The position numbers and the translations under genes are program-made. The notes beneath the pieces were generated by a model. That model was given only the letters and a program-made list of their open reading frames with translations. It ran no database searches and had not been told where the DNA came from. Of a stretch of 5,108 bases of DNA, positions 1 to 5,108 are shown one piece after another. Numbering within the stretch: position 1 is the stretch's first letter; every line of letters begins with the position of its first letter. Source of the DNA: Pseudomonadota bacterium (lineage in GTDB: Bacteria > Pseudomonadota > Gammaproteobacteria > Burkholderiales > Gallionellaceae); contig JAJXTT010000152.1 of NCBI GenBank assembly GCA_021783525.1, positions 1 to 5,108 of the forward strand, written 5' to 3'.

Positions 1-1145
1 TGCTGGCCGTGGCCAACAATCCGCAGCTCAAGGTGGCCCGGGACGAGGCTGGCGTCGCCCGCGCCCAGGCCTTTGCCGCAGGTCTTTTACCCGATCCGCA
101 AATGAGTTTCAGCAAGGACTTCCCGACAAATGGGACATCCGGCAATACCAGCGCCTTCCTCCTGGGGCTGAACTACGATGTGAATGCGCTACTCACACGC
201 TCCGCGGTCAAGAACGCGGCCGAAGCAGCAAAACGGCAGACCGATCTCAATCTGCTGTGGCAGGAATGGCAGGTGGTTGGCCAGGCACGCTTGTTGTTCG
301 CACGCAGTCTTGGCCAGCAGAAGCTGTTTGCTGTGCTGCAAAATGAACGAGCCCTAGTATTTTCCCGCTACCAACGCACGCAAACAGCGTTGACCCAAGG
401 CAACATCACGCTGGATGCGACCAATGCCGATCTTGCCATGCTGCAAACACTTGATACCAGCATCAACGATCTTTCGCGCCAGATAAACAGCAATTTACAC
501 GACCTGAATGCGCTACTTGGTCTCGCTCCGAACGTACACCTGCACCTCGTCGGCGATGCTCAGTTGCCATCCCTTGATGAAGCCAGGATAAATTCGGACA
601 TTGAGAAAATCGGTGAGCGGCGCCCTGATCTGCTCGCCCTCCAGGCGGGTTACGAAAGCCAGGAGCAACGGTTCCGGCAGGCGGTACTGGCGCAGTTTCC
701 CGCACTCAACGTCGGCCTGACCCGCGCACGGGACACTTCCGGCCTTTATACCCAGGGTTTCGGCATTACGCTCAGCTTGCCCATCTTCAATCGCAACCGG
801 GGCGCCATCGCCATTGAGCAGGCCACGCGCCAGCGCCTTCATGACGAGTACCAAATGCGGATCAACAGTGCTGCCGCCGATATCGCCCGCATTCTGGAAG
901 ACCAGAAACTGCTTGTGAAGCAGCTGCAAAATGTCGAGTACGGCGTGGATGTGCTTTCCCACGCGGCAGACAATGCTCAGACCGCTTTCGATGCGGGAAA
1001 CATCGACATGCTGGCTTATACCAATCTGCGCACTGCCCGGCTGGCCAAACAGGCAGAGGCAATAACGCTTAAGCAGACTCTGCTGGAACAGCGCGTAGCA
1101 CTGTTGACGTTAATTGGCGGCGAACTTCCCGTCCGGAACAAGTAA
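1..1145 (+). CDS. TolC-family outer-membrane efflux channel, CzcC-like (5'-truncated by window)
   Basis: Outer-membrane factor of a tripartite efflux pump; TolC-family proteins trimerise into a beta-barrel plus a long alpha-helical periplasmic tunnel. The reading frame is open from the window edge (codons from base 3) to TAA at 1143-1145, giving about 380 residues. The first GTG, at base 9, is only an internal valine: the sequence around it (Leu-Ala-Val-Ala-Asn-Asn-Pro-Gln-Leu) is the usual start of the first OEP repeat. The signal peptide and perhaps 50-90 residues lie upstream, judging by the 410-480 residues common in the family. Counting the base-9 codon as residue 1, repeat 1 has LLPDPQ near 26-31, GNITLDATNADLAML near 131-145 and ALLGLAP near 168-174. 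Repeat 2 has RRPDLLAL near 204-211, FPALNVGL near 230-237, LPIFNRNRG near 257-265 and GNIDMLAYTNLRTARL near 330-345. Between these are long Ala/Gln/Leu-rich helices. The LPIFNRNRG segment resembles CzcC-type proteins. No Cys or lipobox can be judged because the N-terminus is absent. Family assignment is secure; substrate is not indicated. Confidence 0.93.
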   Translation, partial: LAVANNPQLKVARDEAGVARAQAFAAGLLPDPQMSFSKDFPTNGTSGNTSAFLLGLNYDVNALLTRSAVKNAAEAAKRQTDLNLLWQEWQVVGQARLLFARSLGQQKLFAVLQNERALVFSRYQRTQTALTQGNITLDATNADLAMLQTLDTSINDLSRQINSNLHDLNALLGLAPNVHLHLVGDAQLPSLDEARINSDIEKIGERRPDLLALQAGYESQEQRFRQAVLAQFPALNVGLTRARDTSGLYTQGFGITLSLPIFNRNRGAIAIEQATRQRLHDEYQMRINSAAADIARILEDQKLLVKQLQNVEYGVDVLSHAADNAQTAFDAGNIDMLAYTNLRTARLAKQAEAITLKQTLLEQRVALLTLIGGELPVRNK

Positions 1146-1148
1146 GGG
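1144..1148 (+). promoter_or_regulatory. Shine-Dalgarno site of the adaptor gene
   Basis: AAGGG overlaps the TAA stop of the channel gene and lies 6 bases before the ATG at 1155. The 9-base gap between the genes leaves no room for a promoter, so the adaptor is read from the upstream transcript. The site supports ATG 1155 as the start. Confidence 0.6.
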
Positions 1149-1154
1149 CACACC

Positions 1155-2195
1155 ATGAAAGAAAAATTTTTGGCGATGATGCTGGCCGTCGCGATGAATC
1201 TGCCCCTGGCGACATCGGCTGCGATTGCTACAGATGAACCGAGCGTGCTGGTCAAAACTGAGGCGTTGCGCAAGCAAACGGTGTCCGAAACCCTCACCGT
1301 CTATGGAACGGTGATGCCCGCGACCGGTGCGGCGGAGAATGTGAGTTTTCCACGTCCGGTGCAGGTTTCCCGTCTGTTGGTCGCGCCGGGGCAAGTCGTG
1401 AGGCGTGGCGAACCGCTGCTGGAACTGTCCACCGAGGCTACTGCGACAGCGGCTTATCGTCAGGCCGAATCGGCGGAGACTTTCGCACAGGGCGAACTCA
1501 AGCGCATGGAGGATCTGGCAGCCCAGCAACTGGCTACCCACTCCCAGGTTGCCGCGGCCCGCAAGGCTTTACAGGATGCGCAGTCTGCCTTGGCGGCCCA
1601 GCAGAAACTGGGTGCCGGACTCGCCAATCAGACCGTGAAAGCGCCCTTCGATGCGTTGGTCGCGGCTATCAGCGTACAGCAAGGAGATCGAATCCAGCCC
1701 GGGACAACTGTAATGCAACTGGCAAGATCGGGCGCACTGCGTGCACTCCTGGGTGTCGAGCCCGAAGATGCGGGCCGAGTACGGGTAGGAATGCCGATAA
1801 GGCTCGCCTCGGTATTCAGTAGTGGCGAAACGGTTAATGCCACGGTGTCACAGGTCTTCGGCGCAATCAATCCCCAGACGCGTCTAGTGGACGTGGCGGC
1901 GCGGCTTGCGGGCTCAACCAAGGGACTGCTGCCGGGCATGCAGGTACGCGGGTTTATAGACCTCGGCGGCCAGGAAAACTGGGTCGTGTCACGCTCTGCG
2001 GTGTTGCAGGATGGGCGGGGCGCCTATCTGTACCAGGTTAGTGATGGTCACGCCAAACGTGTCGACGTAACGGTCGGCGTGGAAAGCGGCGGCATTGTTG
2101 CGGTGTCGGGAAATCTGGATGCCCACCTCAAAGTGGTGGTGCTCGGTAACTATGAGTTGAAGGATGGCATGGTCGTGCGGGAGCAAGCACGATGA
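1155..2195 (+). CDS. RND efflux periplasmic adaptor subunit (HlyD/AcrA-type membrane fusion protein)
   Basis: Periplasmic adaptor that bridges the RND pump and the outer-membrane channel; 346 residues, complete. The N-terminus (Lys2, Lys4, hydrophobic stretch to about residue 18, then ATSAA) looks like a Sec signal peptide cleaved near residues 22-26. There is no lipobox Cys, so it is probably not lipid-anchored, unlike AcrA. Domains in order: first half of the lipoyl/barrel-sandwich domain at about 62-92 (VAPGQVVRRGEPLLEL at 76-91); alpha-helical hairpin at about 94-157, rich in Ala/Gln/Glu, with R117, L121 and S130 spaced roughly like the channel-contacting tip motif of RND adaptors; second lipoyl half at 158-190 (VKAPFDALV at 161-169, then QQGDRIQPGT at 175-184); beta-barrel at about 192-268 (LLPGMQVRGFIDL at 258-270); membrane-proximal domain at about 274-346. 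It is somewhat shorter than AcrA or CusB, and I see no Met- or His-rich metal-binding extension. ATG 1155 is chosen because it gives a proper signal peptide and has a ribosome-binding site. The stop overlaps the pump start. Domain edges are estimated by eye. Confidence 0.93.
   Translation: MKEKFLAMMLAVAMNLPLATSAAIATDEPSVLVKTEALRKQTVSETLTVYGTVMPATGAAENVSFPRPVQVSRLLVAPGQVVRRGEPLLELSTEATATAAYRQAESAETFAQGELKRMEDLAAQQLATHSQVAAARKALQDAQSALAAQQKLGAGLANQTVKAPFDALVAAISVQQGDRIQPGTTVMQLARSGALRALLGVEPEDAGRVRVGMPIRLASVFSSGETVNATVSQVFGAINPQTRLVDVAARLAGSTKGLLPGMQVRGFIDLGGQENWVVSRSAVLQDGRGAYLYQVSDGHAKRVDVTVGVESGGIVAVSGNLDAHLKVVVLGNYELKDGMVVREQAR
2179..2183 (+). promoter_or_regulatory. Shine-Dalgarno site of the RND pump gene, inside the adaptor gene
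   Basis: GGGAG lies 8 bases before the ATG at 2192, within the last codons of the adaptor gene. With the ATGA stop/start overlap (2192-2195) it suggests translational coupling, so adaptor and pump are probably made in linked amounts. It supports 2192 as the pump start over internal Met codons such as Met7. Confidence 0.55.
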
Positions 2196-5108
2196 ATTTT
2201 TCTGCCTGGATGCAGGCGCATCGGCGATCCATACTTTTTTTCCTGTTCATGCTGGCGGCAGCGGGGCTGGTCGCCGCCTTCAAGCTGCCGGTGACACTTT
2301 TTCCCAACGTCGATTTCCCCCGCGTGCTGGTTTCTCTGGACGCCGGCGACCGTCCGGCGGAACAGATGGAGGTAGAGGTCACCATGCCGGCGGAAGAGGC
2401 GATCCGGCGTGTGCCGGGCGTTCAGAACGTACGCTCCACGACCAGCCGGGGATCTGCCGAGATATCGGTTAATTTTGCCTGGGGAACGGACATGGCGCTG
2501 GCCGCTTCCCAGGTCAGCCAGGCGGCGGCGCAGCTTCTTCCGCAATTGCCGGCCGGTACGCAAATCGCCACCAAACGGATGGATCCGACGGTGTTTCCCA
2601 TTCTCGCCTACAGCATCACATCGGACGTCCAGCCTCTGACGACACTTCACGATCTGGCCCAGTATCAACTGCGTCCCCTGCTTTCAGGGGTGGAGGGGGT
2701 GGCGCGGATCCAGGTCGTAGGCGGCGCGCTTGAGGAATATCACGTCATCGTCGATCCCGCGCGCCTGCAGGCATACGGCCTGGCCATGAGTGACGTGTCG
2801 CGCGCATTGGCCGCGGCCAACGTGGTCACCGCGGTAGGCCGGCTGGAGGATCATTACAAACTTTATCTGGGTGTCGCCGACACGCGCCTGAAAAGCCTGG
2901 CCGACATCCGTCAGACCGTACTCAAGACCGGCACAAATGGCCTGGTGCGCCTGGAGGATGTGGCGGGCGTGGTGCGCAGCACGGTGCCACAGTGGATACG
3001 CGTGAATGCCGACGGCCATGACGCGGTTTTGCTGCAGGTTTATCAGCAGCCTGGCAGCAACAGCGTGCAAATAGCCCGCAGCATCAAGGCCAAACTCGAC
3101 GCCTACCGCACCCAGTTACCGAAGAACGTGAAGATTGCCAATTGGTACGATCAAAGCCAGTTGGTCATTGCCTCCGCCGCAAGCGTGCGCGATGCCATTC
3201 TGATCGGCATAGGACTGGCCGCGCTGGTTTTGCTGGCTTTCCTGCGCAACCTCAAGATCACGCTCATCGCCATCATCGTTGTACCCGCCGTACTCGCCGC
3301 CACAGTGGTGTTGCTGACGGCCCTGCACATGAGCTTCAACATCATGACCTTGGGCGGCATGGCTGCTGCGGTGGGACTCATCATCGATGATGCCATCGTC
3401 ATGATCGAGCATATCGTGCGGCGCCTGCGTGGCGCACCTGACGATCACCACGGCCGGGTACTCGATGCCGCGCGGGAATTTCTACGTCCTTTGACCGGCT
3501 CGTCCGCTTCCACGGTAATCATCTTCATCCCACTCGCATTTCTGGACGGTGTGACCGGAGCGTTCTTCAAGGCGCTGTCGCTCACCATGGCGGCTGGGCT
3601 GATCATTTCGTATATGGTCACCTGGCTGGCGGTGCCCATTCTGGCCGACCATCTGCTGAACGACAAGGACGCCAAACAAAAGGAAGGTGGCCGCCTGACC
3701 GAGTGGATGCACGAGAAATACGACGTCATCATGCGCCGCATCCTGACGCGGCCGATGCTGATACTGGTCGGGATCGTGCCGTTGGTGGCACTGGGGTGGG
3801 TCGCCTTTCACCAGGTTGGCTCCGGTTTCATGCCCTCCATGGACGAGGGCGGCTTTATCTTGGATTACCGTTCCGAGCCCGGCACCTCGCTGGCCGAAAC
3901 GGATCGCCTGCTGCGACAGGTGGAAACCATCATCCGCACCAATCCCAATGTGGACACGTATTCCCGCCGTACTGGCACGCAACTGGGTGGTGGCCTGACC
4001 GAAGCCAATGAAGGCGATTTCTTCATTCGTCTCAAGCCCGAACCGCGCGCCCCGATCGACGATGTGATGGATCAGATCCGCACCCAGGTCGAACAGCAGG
4101 TTCCCGGCCTCAATATCGAGATGGCGCAGTTGATGGAAGACGTGATCGGCGACTTGACCGCCGTGCCGCAACCAATCCAGATCAAGATATTCTCGGACGA
4201 TACGACCGTGCTCAAATCCCTGGCGGAGAAAACCGCTGCTTCCATCGCCAGAATCAAGGGCGTGGTTGAAATACGTGACGGGATCAACCCTGCCGGCGAC
4301 GCCCTCGACATTCAGGTCAACCGCGTCAAGGCTTCTCTGGAAGGCGTCGATCCTGAGGCTGTGACGCGCATGGTGCAAGATGCCATGGCGGGACAGGTGA
4401 CGACCCAGATTCGCGAAGGCGTCAAAATGGTCGGCGTACGCGTCTGGATTCCGGCCCAGTTGCGATCGACCGAGAGCGATTTGGGTCAGCTTCTCCTGCG
4501 TGCGCCGGACGGACATCTTTTCCCGCTCAAACGCGTGGCGCGAATCTCCACGATTTCCGGGCAACCGCAAATCGGCCGAGAGAATTTCAAACGTATGGTC
4601 GCGGTGACGGCACGCATCAGCGGACGTGACATGGGGTCAACCATTGCTGACGTAAAGCGGGTAATGGATGCCCCGGGCATGCTGCCACACGGGGTCTATT
4701 ACGAACTCGGCGGTCTTTATCAGCAGCAGCAGATCGCCTTCAAGGGACTGATCGCCGTATTTGCCGCCGCAGTGGCTTTGGTTTTCCTGTTGCTGCTGTT
4801 CCTCTACGAGCGCTTCCAGATCGCACTCTCGATTATGGCCATTCCGCTACTGTCCATTTCCGCGGTGTTCATTGGTCTGTGGTCCACAGGCATTGAACTC
4901 AACATCTCGGCCATGATGGGCATGACCATGATTGTCGGCATCGTTACCGAGGTGGCCATCTTCTACTTCTCCGAATTGCAGAGCCTGCCCGTCGGTATGG
5001 TGCGGACAGAGGCGTTGATCGAAGCGGGGAAGAACCGCATGCGTCCTATCGCCATGACCACGCTGGCGGCCATTCTCACCCTGCTGCCCCTGGCGCTTGC
5101 TATCGGGC
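2192..5108 (+). CDS. RND-family efflux pump, inner-membrane permease subunit (3'-truncated by window)
   Basis: Proton-driven inner-membrane pump of the AcrB/CusA superfamily. The frame is open without a stop for 972 codons to the window end; full members are about 1,020-1,050 residues, so roughly the last 50-80 (end of TM11 and TM12) are missing. Estimated layout: TM1 12-30; first periplasmic porter and docking region about 35-330; TM2 333-350; TM3 355-376; TM4 384-407; TM5 434-455; TM6 462-487; cytoplasmic link 488-519; TM7 520-540; second periplasmic region about 545-850; TM8 853-871; TM9 876-898; TM10 902-926; TM11 from about 949. Recognisable family motifs are FPNVDFPRV (37-45), VGLIIDDAIVMIEH (394-407), GSGFMPSMDEG (543-553), GGLYQQQQ (840-847) and RMRPIAMTTLAAIL (949-962). 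D399 and D400 match AcrB D407/D408. At the AcrB K940 position in TM10 there is E920, as in CusA. In the second porter region I see no equivalents of the CusA copper-binding methionines. It starts in an ATGA overlap with the adaptor, and no frameshift was found. Family is secure; whether it exports drugs, metals or other compounds cannot be decided from sequence alone. Confidence 0.95.
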   Translation, partial: MNFSAWMQAHRRSILFFLFMLAAAGLVAAFKLPVTLFPNVDFPRVLVSLDAGDRPAEQMEVEVTMPAEEAIRRVPGVQNVRSTTSRGSAEISVNFAWGTDMALAASQVSQAAAQLLPQLPAGTQIATKRMDPTVFPILAYSITSDVQPLTTLHDLAQYQLRPLLSGVEGVARIQVVGGALEEYHVIVDPARLQAYGLAMSDVSRALAAANVVTAVGRLEDHYKLYLGVADTRLKSLADIRQTVLKTGTNGLVRLEDVAGVVRSTVPQWIRVNADGHDAVLLQVYQQPGSNSVQIARSIKAKLDAYRTQLPKNVKIANWYDQSQLVIASAASVRDAILIGIGLAALVLLAFLRNLKITLIAIIVVPAVLAATVVLLTALHMSFNIMTLGGMAAAVGLIIDDAIVMIEHIVRRLRGAPDDHHGRVLDAAREFLRPLTGSSASTVIIFIPLAFLDGVTGAFFKALSLTMAAGLIISYMVTWLAVPILADHLLNDKDAKQKEGGRLTEWMHEKYDVIMRRILTRPMLILVGIVPLVALGWVAFHQVGSGFMPSMDEGGFILDYRSEPGTSLAETDRLLRQVETIIRTNPNVDTYSRRTGTQLGGGLTEANEGDFFIRLKPEPRAPIDDVMDQIRTQVEQQVPGLNIEMAQLMEDVIGDLTAVPQPIQIKIFSDDTTVLKSLAEKTAASIARIKGVVEIRDGINPAGDALDIQVNRVKASLEGVDPEAVTRMVQDAMAGQVTTQIREGVKMVGVRVWIPAQLRSTESDLGQLLLRAPDGHLFPLKRVARISTISGQPQIGRENFKRMVAVTARISGRDMGSTIADVKRVMDAPGMLPHGVYYELGGLYQQQQIAFKGLIAVFAAAVALVFLLLLFLYERFQIALSIMAIPLLSISAVFIGLWSTGIELNISAMMGMTMIVGIVTEVAIFYFSELQSLPVGMVRTEALIEAGKNRMRPIAMTTLAAILTLLPLALAIG

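Noticed and set aside
9..11. GTG as the start codon of the channel gene
   Set aside because: The frame stays open to the window edge, and the residues before and after fit the interior of the first OEP repeat. There is no signal peptide after this GTG, so the true start must be upstream of the window.
513..962. - strand open frame (149 codons) opposite the channel gene
   Set aside because: It is antisense to a clear OEP domain and has no family resemblance, so it is best explained as a codon-bias shadow.
1146..1154. Possible promoter or terminator between channel and adaptor genes
   Set aside because: The gap is only 9 bases and is occupied by the ribosome-binding site. No hairpin or T-run is present.
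2164..2472. + strand open frame (102 codons) spanning the adaptor-pump junction
   Set aside because: It is out of frame with both real genes. Its product is low-complexity Gly/Ala/Arg-rich, and the region is fully explained by the adaptor end and pump start.
3116..3451. - strand frame (111 codons) rich in His/Asp/Gly that could be mistaken for a metal-binding protein
   Set aside because: The His/Asp richness is the antisense reading of Ile/Val/Met-rich transmembrane codons (for example ATC/ATG read as GAT/CAT) in TM2-TM4 of the pump.
3482..4570. Long open frame on the - strand (362 codons) opposite the pump gene
   Set aside because: It lies wholly antisense to a well-conserved RND coding region. 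Its translation is rich in His, Arg, Gly and Asp with no recognisable domain, as expected from the reverse complement of GC-biased codons. Its start at 4570 has no convincing context.
4721..4732. CAG x4 triplet repeat
   Set aside because: It encodes Gln844-847 in the GG-x-Y-x-x-QQ segment before TM8, a position where RND pumps commonly carry Gln/Glu. It is too short to be a meaningful microsatellite.

Overview
The window holds three co-directional, tightly packed genes on the + strand. Together they encode a complete-looking tripartite RND efflux system: a TolC/CzcC-type outer-membrane channel (5' end cut off by the window), a periplasmic adaptor (complete), and an inner-membrane RND pump (3' end cut off). 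Both gaps between genes are minimal: 9 bases between channel and adaptor, and a 4-base ATGA overlap between adaptor and pump. This is almost certainly one transcript whose promoter lies upstream of the window. Essentially all sequence is coding, and I see no RNA gene, mobile element, CRISPR array or terminator.

Organism: a three-part pump spanning two membranes requires a Gram-negative (diderm) host. Moderately high GC (high fifties percent, estimated by eye) and proteins that read like proteobacterial homologues suggest a proteobacterium, perhaps beta or gamma. I cannot place it more finely.

How the parts work together: the pump takes substrate from the periplasm or inner membrane and is driven by proton flow through its membrane domain. 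The adaptor bridges pump and channel with a coiled-coil hairpin, and the channel carries substrate across the outer membrane. The gene order (channel, adaptor, pump) is the one typical of metal-efflux czcCBA/cusC(F)BA operons. However, the adaptor has no Met- or His-rich metal-binding extension, and I do not see the CusA methionine triad in the pump. The substrate is therefore left open.

Most notable point: the pump's predicted proton-relay residues look mixed. TM4 has the two adjacent aspartates of drug pumps (HAE type, as in AcrB). TM10 has a glutamate where AcrB has its essential lysine, which is the position of the TM10 glutamate in the copper pump CusA. TM11 has Arg-Pro-Ile and not the Arg-Pro-Lys of CusA. 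This is a divergent RND subgroup worth placing phylogenetically. Otherwise the region is an ordinary efflux operon, and I found no evidence of an entirely new type of system.
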